From Opitutaceae bacterium (GTDB taxonomy: Bacteria; Verrucomicrobiota; Verrucomicrobiia; Opitutales; Opitutaceae), in assembly GCA_024233285.1 (NCBI GenBank), contig JACKPU010000002.1, positions 124,001 to 188,000 on the forward strand: DNA of 64,000 bases. Reading direction: 5' to 3'. Positions within the stretch are counted from its first letter, which is position 1. Each line of letters starts with the position of its first letter. Below are positions 34,211 to 42,995 of the stretch, in pieces. The notes beneath the pieces are model-generated. The model worked only from the letters and a program-made list of their open reading frames with translations. It searched no databases and was not told where the DNA came from. A program made the translations under genes and the position numbers.

Positions 34211-35440
34211 TTAAGCAAAGTCCTTGCGGAATCGATAGACGCTCTGGACCAGTCCTTGCAGCAGGCAGCAACTGAGCACAAAGGAGCCTCCGTAGCTAAT
34301 AAAGGGAAGCGGTATGCCCGTGATGGGCACGAGTCCGATCGTCATGGCGATGTTGACGAACACATGCACCGTGAAGAGCACGGTGACACCCACGGCAATC
34401 AAGGTGCCGAGGCGATCGCGGGCGAGCCCGGCGATGCGTATGCCGTTGAACAAGATCAATCCAAACAGACTGAGAACCGTAAAACTTCCCACTAAACCTT
34501 TCTCCTCGGCGATGACCGAGAAAATGAAATCGTTGTGCGCGACGGATCGCGGCAGATAACCCAGCTGCGCTTGCGTGCCCTCGGTCCAGCCTTTGCCGGC
34601 GAAACCGCCGCTGCCGACCGAGATGAGGGACTGGCGCTGGTTCCACCCGATGCCCATGGGGTCGATTTTGTCGGGTGCAACGAAAGAGATGATGCGATTG
34701 CGCTGATAATCGTGCAGCGGGACCAAGGAGTGCGGCTCGAACTTGCCGCGGTCGCGCACGTAGGAGTAACCGTTGGACTCCATGAAATCGGCGTAGCGCC
34801 AGGTATCCCACGCCACGATGCTGACGATCAGCAAAAAGGCTGCGAGCGCGCCGGCGAAAAAGCGGGCGGAGAGCTTGGATACGAAGAGCATGGAAAAGAC
34901 CATCGGGGGCAGCACAATGGCCGACTTCAGGTCGGGCTGAAGCAGGATAAGAATCAACGGCAACCCCACCGCAAGTGCCAATTTGCCCAAGACGCCGAGG
35001 GATTGACGGATGGTGCCGATTTGGGAGCGCACGAGCAGGCTGGCCGTGATGAGCAATACCGCAACTTTCGCGGTTTCAGAGGGTTGGAACGCGAAGAAGC
35101 CGAAATCCAGCCAGCGCTGGGCCCCGTAGCGTTCACTGCCGATGCCCGGGATAAGCACAAACAGCAGCGGGAGGATCGCCAGCCCGTAGAACCAGTGGGC
35201 CACGCTCAACCAAAAGCGGTAATCGACCAAGGAAACCCCGAGGTAAATCGCCGCCCCCAACCCCAACCAAACGAGCTGCGTCATCCAATTCGTGCCCTCG
35301 ATCGAGAGCTGGGCGCTGTAGATGAAGAAGATGCCGATTATACTTAACCCAATGATAGATATGGGGTTGATCAAATCCCACCGCCCGCGCGTGGTGGTTT
35401 TGAAAAAGGACAGGGAATCGAGCGGCGAGGAGAGCTTCAC
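34211..35440 (-). CDS. rodA: peptidoglycan glycosyltransferase RodA
   Basis: SEDS-family glycan polymerase for cell elongation, about 409 residues and ten membrane spans. Conserved segments are NPISIIGLSIIGIFFIYSAQ, the loop with FAFQPSETAKVAVLLI, LQPDLKSAIV with the catalytic-region Asp, SVGSGGFAGKGWTEGTQAQL, SVAHNDFIFSVIAEEKGLVG and the final GIPLPFISYGGS. No ATG lies before the first helix; the GTG at 35440 (VKLSSPLDSL) is the best start, 13 bp after the upstream stop. No mreBCD or PBP2 gene adjoins it. Confidence 0.92.
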   Translation of the reverse strand: MKLSSPLDSLSFFKTTTRGRWDLINPISIIGLSIIGIFFIYSAQLSIEGTNWMTQLVWLGLGAAIYLGVSLVDYRFWLSVAHWFYGLAILPLLFVLIPGIGSERYGAQRWLDFGFFAFQPSETAKVAVLLITASLLVRSQIGTIRQSLGVLGKLALAVGLPLILILLQPDLKSAIVLPPMVFSMLFVSKLSARFFAGALAAFLLIVSIVAWDTWRYADFMESNGYSYVRDRGKFEPHSLVPLHDYQRNRIISFVAPDKIDPMGIGWNQRQSLISVGSGGFAGKGWTEGTQAQLGYLPRSVAHNDFIFSVIAEEKGLVGSFTVLSLFGLILFNGIRIAGLARDRLGTLIAVGVTVLFTVHVFVNIAMTIGLVPITGIPLPFISYGGSFVLSCCLLQGLVQSVYRFRKDFA

Positions 35441-35453
35441 GGGTGGCAGCAGC

Positions 35454-36938
35454 TCAAACAGAACTGGTCCCCTTTGGCAATGGCTCCGGGGTGGGTGACG
35501 CAATTTCCTTGGTGGCGGCGGCTTGCGGATCCGCCGGCGTGGCGCTGGCCAGGCCCAGCAAACTCCAGAACACGACCGCCCCCATCGGGCCCTCCAAGAC
35601 GACGCCGAAGCAGGCGCTGATCAGGATGATCAAGGCGGCGCCCCAAATCCCTGTGGCGGCATCATGGCGGGCCGCGGATTTGAGCATGCGCCATGTCACC
35701 AGACCCATCATCACGACGAATGGCAGCGTGCCGGCCAGACCAGTGCGCCCGAACATTGTCAGCACGACATTGTGCGGACTGCGCACATCGAATTCTTCAT
35801 CCTGCTCGGGATAGTATTCCGTGACGAACCGACTGGCGAGATCGCTGCCGAAGCCCAGCCCGAACCAAGGATTGCCGGCAATCGTTTCGGTGACGACGGC
35901 CTTCCACCAGACCATGCGGTAGCGATTGTTATCACCCTTAAAGTAGGTCTCGTCGCCCGTGTAGCGTTTCTCACCGGCGAAATCGATGACCGAGACGGCC
36001 CGTTCATAAACGCCGTGCAAGGGGGTTTGGCGCCACGAGGTATTGGTCAGGTAGGCGAAGAACAGGATCGCCACGACGGCCACTGCACCGGCCGAGCCCA
36101 GGATCGCGGCGAACCGCCAGCGTCGTGCCAGCACCAGCAGGCCAAGGACGAGCACCAGCGCGACCAATGAGGCTCGGTTGTTGGTCAGGAGCGAGACGCC
36201 GATCAGGACCAGACTGGCGGCCGCGGCCAAAAGCGGCCGCGCGGTCTCATGGCGAAAATACACCAGCACGCCACCGGCGACCAACATGGTGCCGACGAGA
36301 TCACCCTTGTAAAAGATCAGCGGGTTGCCCCTGAGCACCAACACGTCGAAAAAGAACCCCGGAAACCATTCGACGAGGGGATAAAACACCAGCATGCCCG
36401 CGCAGCCGGCGAGCATGCAGCGCAGCAACCAGTCGCGATGCCTTTCTTGCTTGGCCACGGATTGGGCGATGAAGAAGAACGCCGCGTAATAGACCGTGGC
36501 GAAATCGCGGATCGCCATGAAGCCGTGTTCGCGCGCATCAAACACCAATCTGATGCCGCCGATCAGCATCCAACCCAGAATGGCCAGGTTGAGGCCATCG
36601 CGGTGAACGGGGTTGATGTGGCGAAACGCGCTGTTCACCACCAACGAGGTGCCGGCGACCAGCAATACGAACTCGGCCGGCAGCAGCGGAAAGAAATTCA
36701 CCAGCGAGATCTGGGCGAAGCCGCGGTTGCCGGCGATATAGCCGCAGATCACGCCGCCCAACAGAATCACATCGATGGGCATTTGCAGCAGCCGGGTCAG
36801 CACCATCATCGCGAGCAATCCCCCCACGAGCATCGGCCAGAAATAATCCTGCTGTGCCAGTGCCGCGCCGAGCCACAGCGCCAGGAGCGCGGCGCCGCAT
36901 GCGGCCAGCCGGTTACGCCAGAGGGGAGAGACGCTCAT
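35454..36938 (-). CDS. O-antigen ligase/Wzy-family membrane protein
   Basis: 494 residues with about 11-12 predicted membrane helices. A large periplasmic loop (about residues 300-390) carries NRYRMVWWKAVVTETIAGNP, WFGLGFGSDL and PHNVVLTMFGRTGLAG; the H-N-x-x-L pattern and the G-x-G segment are typical of the O-antigen ligase/polymerase fold. Members either ligate O-antigen to lipid A-core or polymerise exopolysaccharide. The flippase and glycosyltransferases next door support a role in surface glycan. It is followed by rodA. Confidence 0.85.
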   Translation of the reverse strand: MSVSPLWRNRLAACGAALLALWLGAALAQQDYFWPMLVGGLLAMMVLTRLLQMPIDVILLGGVICGYIAGNRGFAQISLVNFFPLLPAEFVLLVAGTSLVVNSAFRHINPVHRDGLNLAILGWMLIGGIRLVFDAREHGFMAIRDFATVYYAAFFFIAQSVAKQERHRDWLLRCMLAGCAGMLVFYPLVEWFPGFFFDVLVLRGNPLIFYKGDLVGTMLVAGGVLVYFRHETARPLLAAAASLVLIGVSLLTNNRASLVALVLVLGLLVLARRWRFAAILGSAGAVAVVAILFFAYLTNTSWRQTPLHGVYERAVSVIDFAGEKRYTGDETYFKGDNNRYRMVWWKAVVTETIAGNPWFGLGFGSDLASRFVTEYYPEQDEEFDVRSPHNVVLTMFGRTGLAGTLPFVVMMGLVTWRMLKSAARHDAATGIWGAALIILISACFGVVLEGPMGAVVFWSLLGLASATPADPQAAATKEIASPTPEPLPKGTSSV

Positions 36939-36983
36939 GGAGAAACAGTCAATGGCATGGCGATCATGAGTGGCAAACGAGAC

Positions 36984-38243
36984 TTATCCGCTTGGCGAAG
37001 CTTGTTTGCAGCGATACCGGGCCAGAGGCCGATTGATCAACCAAGGCAGCACGGGCGTGACCAGCAGCCACCACTTGAAGGTGTCCTGGTGCCACAGGGC
37101 GGTGAGGGCGCCGCCACCGATCAACACTCCCGCGCCGGTCAGATCGACCACCGCGCAGTGGCTTTCGCGCTTCGCCGCCAGCAGCAACAGATGATAGAAC
37201 TGGCCGGTGATGATCGCCACGCTGAAAAAGCCGGCCGGCACGATCCAAGGTAACGCCGCACCGTAGCGCTGATCCACCAGCGGCCCCACCAGCCAAGGCA
37301 TGATCAGGTGCAGCACCAGCACCCCGGCCACCGCCAGTGCGGCAAAAATTGCGGCGACTTGATCCACGCGGGCGAGCAGCTGCTGCAGAGCGCCGGGATT
37401 GTGCCGGTCGCCCAGCGCGAAGAGGCTCGGTTGGAACAGCTGTTTCAACACGGTTCCGGCGAAAATAGGCAGGATCACGGCGATGTTGCCCGCGAGGGTG
37501 AAGAAGCCGGCTTCAACGCTCCCGAAATTCCCCACCACAATCCACCGATTCACCCCGGACAGGGCCCAGTCGGACAGCGCGATCAACGTGAAGGCCGGAC
37601 CGAGATAGACCGGCGCAACGTCGAGCGGTTTGTGACTGGGCCGCACTCGCCAGTGCGTGCGAAACACCCATGCCACCAACCCCAATCCCACCAATGTGTG
37701 CAAGGTGAGCCCGGCATACAGCCCTTGGGCACCGATCAGCAAAAAGCAGCCCAACGGGAGAAAGGTCCTGGTCACGGATCCTGAAGCGGAGATCGCACAG
37801 TCCCGCCAATGTTCCCGGTTTACTTGCAACGCGGTCGTGCCCATGGCTGCAAGGGACAGGGCCGCCGCGCAGACGAGCAGCGGAATGAATACGATCCCGG
37901 AGACCTGGGTGGTCAGGCTCAGAATGGCGATCGTGGCGGCAACCGCCGCGCCGACCAGCCAAGGCAGTTTCGCTCGCCACAGGCGCAGCATTTGTCGGAG
38001 CAGCGCCGGCTTGTCGGATTCGGCGGCCCAATGGCGGCTGACATATTTGATCAAGCCGGCATGCACGACCCACATGCCGATCGTGGTGAAACTCATGAAA
38101 ACGCCGTAATGGCCCAACGCATCCGGCGGCACGAAACGTGACGTCAATTTGATGCCGATGATTCCGCAGGCGAGTCCGGCAACCTGCGCCAACACCACTG
38201 GAGTGAGGCGTTGCACGAAATCGCGGCGCATCGGAATCGTCAT
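36984..38243 (-). CDS. lipid-linked oligosaccharide flippase-like protein (Wzx/MOP type)
   Basis: 419 residues from the ATG at 38243 (MTIPMRRDF), about 12-13 hydrophobic helices. The opening LTPVVLAQVAGLACGIIGIK, the ALGHYGVFMSFTTIGMW segment and the regular spacing of helices fit polysaccharide transport proteins. It would move undecaprenyl-linked units to the periplasm for the O-antigen ligase-like protein encoded 45 bp downstream. No extra domain. Confidence 0.8.
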   Translation of the reverse strand: MTIPMRRDFVQRLTPVVLAQVAGLACGIIGIKLTSRFVPPDALGHYGVFMSFTTIGMWVVHAGLIKYVSRHWAAESDKPALLRQMLRLWRAKLPWLVGAAVAATIAILSLTTQVSGIVFIPLLVCAAALSLAAMGTTALQVNREHWRDCAISASGSVTRTFLPLGCFLLIGAQGLYAGLTLHTLVGLGLVAWVFRTHWRVRPSHKPLDVAPVYLGPAFTLIALSDWALSGVNRWIVVGNFGSVEAGFFTLAGNIAVILPIFAGTVLKQLFQPSLFALGDRHNPGALQQLLARVDQVAAIFAALAVAGVLVLHLIMPWLVGPLVDQRYGAALPWIVPAGFFSVAIITGQFYHLLLLAAKRESHCAVVDLTGAGVLIGGGALTALWHQDTFKWWLLVTPVLPWLINRPLARYRCKQASPSG

Positions 38244-38348
38244 CGGGGCGAAAATTTCTGGTTCGGGCCTGCAATGCAACTCTCGGCGCGGGCAACGCTG
38301 GCTTGCGCCGCACGGTCAAAACGGGTCGTTTGGCGTGGTCCAGCCGTG

Positions 38349-39398
38349 ATGCGTGTCGCCCTTGATACCAACGCCCTCTACACCACCCGCGCCGGGGTGG
38401 CGCGTTACGTGCACGGTTTGCAGCAAGGACTGACGGCGTTGCCGGGAACCGACCTGCAAGTGATACCCTGGGCGTGGCCGGTGGAAAATCTGGGTTACAC
38501 CCAGCCTTGGCGCATGCTGAAGACGGCGTGGCGTGAAGGCATCTGGCCGCACACAGCCGGCCCCGCGCAATTGCGTAATGTTGATCTGCTGCATTCCACG
38601 CATGTGCCTTTGATGGCGCGTCCACCCGTTCCCCATGTGGTCACGGTGCACGATGTCGCGGTGTTGCGTCATCCGGAACGTTTTCGGCCGTGGCAGCGTC
38701 GCAGTGCTTTGCGGCGGTTGCGACATGTTGCCCTGGCCGATCAGATCATCGCGGTCAGTCAGTTCACCGCGGATGAAACGATGGCGACCCTCGGGGTTTC
38801 CGCGCACAAAATCAGGGTGATCCATCACGGCGTGTCGCTGGCGGAAACGGAGTCGGTGCCGGGAGATTTACCGCCGGAGTTCTTTCTTTTTGTCGGTTCG
38901 CTGGAGCCGGGGAAAAACCTCTCCCTGCTCCGGCAGATCTGGCTGAACGCGGCCGCAACCGGAAACACTTTGCCGCCTTTGTTGATCGTGGGGGCGCGCT
39001 GGCCAGGCGTGACCGCCGAGGGCGCGGCTACCCCCGGCTGGCACTATTTGGGGCATCAGCCGGATGAGGTGTTGCTGGCGCTGTATCGCCGCGCGCACGC
39101 CCTGCTTTTCCCGAGCGTTTATGAAGGTTTCGGTCTGCCGGTGCTTGAAGCGATGGCGGCTGGGTGTCCGGTGATTTGCGGTCGTGTGGCGAGCCTGCCG
39201 GAAGTGGGGGGTGATGCGGTTTGCTATCCAGATCTCACGGCGGGCGAATTCGGGGCTGCCGTTGCCGGATTGCTCAACGACGCAGCGCGACGCGAGGCCA
39301 TGATCGCCGCGGGTCGCGCCCGGGCCGCGCGGTTCAGTTGGCAGGCGTGCGCGGAGCAGACGCTGGCGGTTTACGAGAGGAGTGTGGGCCGGGCATGA
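38349..39398 (+). CDS. glycosyltransferase family 4
   Basis: 349 residues, GT-B fold. The N-terminus MRVALDTNALYTTRAGVARY contains a glycine-bearing acceptor-side loop. The C-terminal donor domain has FLFVGSLEPGKNLSLL and the E-x7-E motif in FPSVYEGFGLPVLEAMAAGC. It retains anomeric configuration and transfers a sugar from an NDP donor. It overlaps the next glycosyltransferase by 4 bases (ATGA) and is divergent from the flippase, so the cluster builds one surface glycan. Confidence 0.9.
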   Translation: MRVALDTNALYTTRAGVARYVHGLQQGLTALPGTDLQVIPWAWPVENLGYTQPWRMLKTAWREGIWPHTAGPAQLRNVDLLHSTHVPLMARPPVPHVVTVHDVAVLRHPERFRPWQRRSALRRLRHVALADQIIAVSQFTADETMATLGVSAHKIRVIHHGVSLAETESVPGDLPPEFFLFVGSLEPGKNLSLLRQIWLNAAATGNTLPPLLIVGARWPGVTAEGAATPGWHYLGHQPDEVLLALYRRAHALLFPSVYEGFGLPVLEAMAAGCPVICGRVASLPEVGGDAVCYPDLTAGEFGAAVAGLLNDAARREAMIAAGRARAARFSWQACAEQTLAVYERSVGRA

Positions 39399-40294
39399 AA
39401 CGCTGCGTGTGGGGGGTGGTTGCGACTCATCAACGTCCGGAGTTGATGCGGCGTTTGTTGGCGTCGCTTCACGAACAGGGCGATGACCTGGCCGGGGTGG
39501 TCGTGGTCGACAATGGCGGAACTGCGGCGCACGCCGCGCAGCTCAATGCGCTGTCTCCGGTGTCGCTGCATTGGATTGTCGCGGACACGAATCTCGGCAC
39601 GGGCGGGGGTGTTGCCCTTGGTTTGGAGACGGCGTTGCGCAACTTGGCGGCGACGCATTGCTGGATCATGGATGACGACATGGTCGCATTGCCCGAGGTC
39701 CTGCCGACGATGCTGGCGGCGATGGAGTCGGCGGGGGCGGAGGCGGTCTCACCGCTGTTGACCGATGCCGCGGGTCATATCGCTTGGTTCCCCGGCCCGT
39801 TGACGCAACCCGCGTGGGATTTGATCAGGGCTGATTTGACGCCGGCGGAATTTCACGGCCGCTGTCCGGACCAATCATTGGCGTGGAATTGGTCGATCTG
39901 GGCCAGCTTGGTGGTGAGTCGCCGGGCAGTCGAAACGGTCGGTTTGCCCAGTGCGCAACTTTGGTATCAAGGGTCGGACATCGAATACACGCTGCGGCTT
40001 TCCGCGCGTTTCAGAACGATTTTGGCGCCGCGCGCCGTTTGCCAGCACCTCGCCCCGGCGGTCACGTTTCACGAACAGCAGCGCAAATCGCTGATGTCGC
40101 TCCAAAACGCTGCCTTTACGTCCGTCAGGTTGCGACATGGGTGGCGGGCGCTGCGCCATTTGCCCGGCAATCATTATCGTTATTGGCGTGCCGGCGGTTT
40201 TTCCGCGGCGGCCTTGTTGGAATCGTGCGACGCCTTCTGGCGTGGCGCGGTCATGGGGCGGCCCGCCGGGCTCGACCTGAGGAATCGAGGCTAG
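39395..40294 (+). CDS. glycosyltransferase family 2
   Basis: 299 residues, GT-A fold. The opening WGVVATHQRPELMRRLLASL is followed by VVVVDNGG and the acidic motif CWIMDDDMVALPEVL that binds the metal and nucleotide sugar. A catalytic acid is likely in WYQGSDIEYTLRLSAR. The later region (LRHGWRALRHLPGNHYRYW) is Arg/His-rich. It resembles rhamnosyl- or galactofuranosyl-transferases in length and in its DDD motif, but the donor is unknown. Its end overlaps the convergent heptosyltransferase-like gene by 4 bases. Confidence 0.86.
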   Translation: MKRCVWGVVATHQRPELMRRLLASLHEQGDDLAGVVVVDNGGTAAHAAQLNALSPVSLHWIVADTNLGTGGGVALGLETALRNLAATHCWIMDDDMVALPEVLPTMLAAMESAGAEAVSPLLTDAAGHIAWFPGPLTQPAWDLIRADLTPAEFHGRCPDQSLAWNWSIWASLVVSRRAVETVGLPSAQLWYQGSDIEYTLRLSARFRTILAPRAVCQHLAPAVTFHEQQRKSLMSLQNAAFTSVRLRHGWRALRHLPGNHYRYWRAGGFSAAALLESCDAFWRGAVMGRPAGLDLRNRG

Positions 40295-41217
40295 ACGCGG
40301 CGCAACCACGATTCGATTCGTGACCAAGCCATCGCGGGGCTGGTCGCGAGGAGACAATGCGGTTCGGCAAACCGGCAGTAATCCTTGCAGGGTTTGTAGC
40401 GACATGGGGCGCCATTGATCCACTCGGCCTGTTGATGCTGAGGCGAGAATCGTTCCGGCAACTGCGGGCCGAAGAGTGTGAACGTGGGCACACCGAACAG
40501 CGCGGCGAGGTGGCCGGGTCCGGAATCGTTGCCGATAAAGTGGTCCGCCCCGGCGAGTTGATCAAGCAAGGCGTCAAGATCCGTCAGGGAGTCATCCAGC
40601 ACGGTCACGCGCCATCCGGCTCCCCGTAGGTGCTCCGCAATCTCCGCGTAGCGTTCGCGCGGCCAACGGCGCGTCGGTTGGGCGGCGCCGCAATGGATGA
40701 CCACGTGATTGCCGCCGGGTTTGGTTGCGGGCACGGCGGGCAGCTCCCAGCCGAAGTGTGTGGCCAGGGTCCGCCAATACTCGGCGCGATGCGGTTTGGC
40801 CGGTCGGGCCAAGGCACGCCGCAACCACAATCCGGAGCCCGCTTGCGGAAAGCCGAGCAAATTGGCTGCACCGGCCCAGCGCAAAAACGCATGCTCGCGC
40901 GGATCGGGTCGGGCCGAAACCGCGGTCGTGAAGGATCGATCGCGCAGTTGCCGCTTCACGCGGGTGAACTCGCGCCACGGCCAGCGATGCAACTGATACT
41001 TGCCACGAAAGGCGGTCCAAGGCGCATCGAAGGCAATTAACTCCACTTCCGGTGCGAACCGTCGCAGCAGCGGAGCGGCGTGCGGCTTGGCGAGCAACGA
41101 AACGCGGCCATGCCGGGAGGCCTCGCGCAAGAACGGCATGGCCAGCGCGAGATCGCCCAAACCCCATAATTCGGCGGCGAGCAAAGGCGTTGCGGAGGTT
41201 GGAGTTGGTTTTGCCAA
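40291..41217 (-). CDS. glycosyltransferase family 9 (heptosyltransferase-like)
   Basis: About 308 residues. The family opening LLAAELWGLGDLALAMPFLR has the Gly-Asp of the GDLAL acceptor motif. The donor-site region includes VVIHCGAAQPTRRWPRERYA and the late GNDSGPGHLAALFGVPTFTL with DSGPGH, typical of GT9. Enzymes of this type add heptose or other sugars to lipid A-core. No ATG is available; the TTG at 41217 is chosen because a TTG at 41265 would run into the divergent exosortase gene. The start is uncertain. Confidence 0.85.
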   Translation of the reverse strand: MAKPTPTSATPLLAAELWGLGDLALAMPFLREASRHGRVSLLAKPHAAPLLRRFAPEVELIAFDAPWTAFRGKYQLHRWPWREFTRVKRQLRDRSFTTAVSARPDPREHAFLRWAGAANLLGFPQAGSGLWLRRALARPAKPHRAEYWRTLATHFGWELPAVPATKPGGNHVVIHCGAAQPTRRWPRERYAEIAEHLRGAGWRVTVLDDSLTDLDALLDQLAGADHFIGNDSGPGHLAALFGVPTFTLFGPQLPERFSPQHQQAEWINGAPCRYKPCKDYCRFAEPHCLLATSPAMAWSRIESWLRRV

Positions 41218-41247
41218 GCTTTGTGAGTTAAGTTTTGTGTCGTGGTC

Positions 41248-42876
41248 ATGACAAGCAACCTGCAAACCCGCCTGCGCCAGTTATGGCCGGCCGGGCTGTG
41301 CTTGGTCATCGGCTTCGGGCTCTGGCAATTCTGGGGCAACGCCACGCGGGGTTACATCGACACGGCTTCGATGTTTTACTGGCTGGGGTTTCAGTGGATC
41401 AATCCACCCTCGGAAACCGAGCACGGTTGGTTGATCCTCGGGTTGAGTCTGTGGCTGTTCTGGCGCAATGCCCGGCAGGAACCGGCGGCGCCGAATCCCG
41501 CGATGCCGGGTCGCGCGTTGGCGGCGATGACGACTGGTCTTGTTTTGCATGTGCTCGGGTATGCGGTGCAGCAAACGCGCATTTCGATCGTGGCGGCGCT
41601 GGTGTTTTTGTGGGGTGTGGCGCTGCTGGCGGGCGGCCGACGTTGGGGCCGGGCCGCGGCGTTTCCGCTGGCATTCATGATTTTCGCGCTCCCGCTCAAC
41701 GTGCTCGATACCGCCGGATTCTGGCTGCGCATGTGGGTGATCGAAGCCAGTCACACAATTGCGCATGCGTCGGGCATCGAGGTCGTGCGCAACGGCACCC
41801 AGCTTTTTGCCCCGGATGGATCGTATCAATACGATGTGGCGGCGGCGTGCTCGGGGGTGCGTTCGTTGATGGCGCTGACGGCGCTTTCGTTGTTGGTCGG
41901 GTATCTCAATTTTAAGACTTGGTGGGTGCGCGGATTGATCCTGTTGCTGAGCTTTCCGTTCACCTACCTCGGCAACGTCGTGCGCATCACCGGCATCATT
42001 TTTGCCGCCGAGTGGTTCGGCGAGGACGCGGGCGTGCTGGTGCACGAATGGGCGGGGTTCATCGTGTTCGTCGTGGTGCTCGGGCTGGTGCTGATCACCT
42101 CAAGCCTGTTGCGCAGGTGGCTGCCGGGCACGGTCGCCACCGAGGGCGATGACCGGCATCCCTTTTGGGCGCCGGTGACCGGGACGCGTGAGCGCCGTGC
42201 CAGTGGGGTGGCGGCGGGGGTGGTGGTGCTGAGCGGGCTTACGATCGTGGTGCTCGGGCGGTTGGACCGGCTGCCCGTGCGTTCGGATGCGGGCATTTAT
42301 CTAACCGAGGATGGCGCCGCGCCAGTGGACCTGCCGGCCTTTGTCGGCACCGATTGGATTGGGCGGCGGGCCGAGGTGACGCAGGTTGAACGTGACATCC
42401 TGCCACCGGACACCGGCTATTCGCGGCGCAGTTACGTGGCGCTGCATCAGCCAGGCAGGCAGGTTTTTCTGTCCATTGTGTTGAGCGGGCGCGATCGCAG
42501 TTCGATTCACCGGCCCGAATTGTGCGTGGCGGGGCAGGGCTGGACGATCACCGGACGCAGGGCTGAAACCTTTGCTTTTCCCGGCGATGACGACGTTAAC
42601 CTGCCGGCGACAATTCTGCGGATCGAACACAAGGCAGGGGATAAGGAGATCCCCGCGCTGTTGGCCTATTGGTTCGTCAGCAGCAACCGCGTGGTGGCGA
42701 CACACTGGGAGCGCATGTTGCTGGGTGCTTGGGACCGGTTGCGCTACGGGCGGGCGGATCGCTGGGCCTATGTGCTGTTGCAGACGGATGCGCGCGACGG
42801 AGAGGAAGCCGCTTTGGCGCGCATGCGCGAGGTCGTGGCCGGCACCCTGCCGCACTTTCAAAAGCCGCCGCCCTGA
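41248..42876 (+). CDS. exosortase fused to EpsI domain
   Basis: 542 residues. Residues about 1-290 form the multi-helix exosortase core with the catalytic triad Cys201 in AAACSGVRSL, Arg246 in GNVVRITG and His266 in LVHEWAG. Residues about 310-542 form an EpsI domain with SGRDRSSIHRPELCVAGQGW. Exosortases process PEP-CTERM-type tails on exported proteins, usually in cells making extracellular polysaccharide; EpsI is a companion protein in those loci. The glycosyltransferases beside it fit that. No protein with a recognisable PEP-CTERM tail is in this window. The GTG at 41242 is an alternative start. Confidence 0.92.
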   Translation: MTSNLQTRLRQLWPAGLCLVIGFGLWQFWGNATRGYIDTASMFYWLGFQWINPPSETEHGWLILGLSLWLFWRNARQEPAAPNPAMPGRALAAMTTGLVLHVLGYAVQQTRISIVAALVFLWGVALLAGGRRWGRAAAFPLAFMIFALPLNVLDTAGFWLRMWVIEASHTIAHASGIEVVRNGTQLFAPDGSYQYDVAAACSGVRSLMALTALSLLVGYLNFKTWWVRGLILLLSFPFTYLGNVVRITGIIFAAEWFGEDAGVLVHEWAGFIVFVVVLGLVLITSSLLRRWLPGTVATEGDDRHPFWAPVTGTRERRASGVAAGVVVLSGLTIVVLGRLDRLPVRSDAGIYLTEDGAAPVDLPAFVGTDWIGRRAEVTQVERDILPPDTGYSRRSYVALHQPGRQVFLSIVLSGRDRSSIHRPELCVAGQGWTITGRRAETFAFPGDDDVNLPATILRIEHKAGDKEIPALLAYWFVSSNRVVATHWERMLLGAWDRLRYGRADRWAYVLLQTDARDGEEAALARMREVVAGTLPHFQKPPP

Positions 42877-42896
42877 CGGGCGGTCGCCTTGATGAT

Positions 42897-42913
42897 GTCA
42901 ACCATTGGTTGAC
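42897..42913. repeat. palindrome GTCAACC-ATT-GGTTGAC
   Basis: A perfect 7-base inverted repeat with a 3-base centre, 20 bp past the exosortase stop and about 80 bp before the RNase Y start. It could be an operator for rny-queF or a weak hairpin. There is no T tract. Confidence 0.4.
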
Positions 42914-42995
42914 GTGATTTCGATTGGCTGCCGGGCGGCTTCCCGGGGAGAAAGCTTGAGCTTTGCCCCGTCAGGGCTACGGTCCCGAGCCCTTC

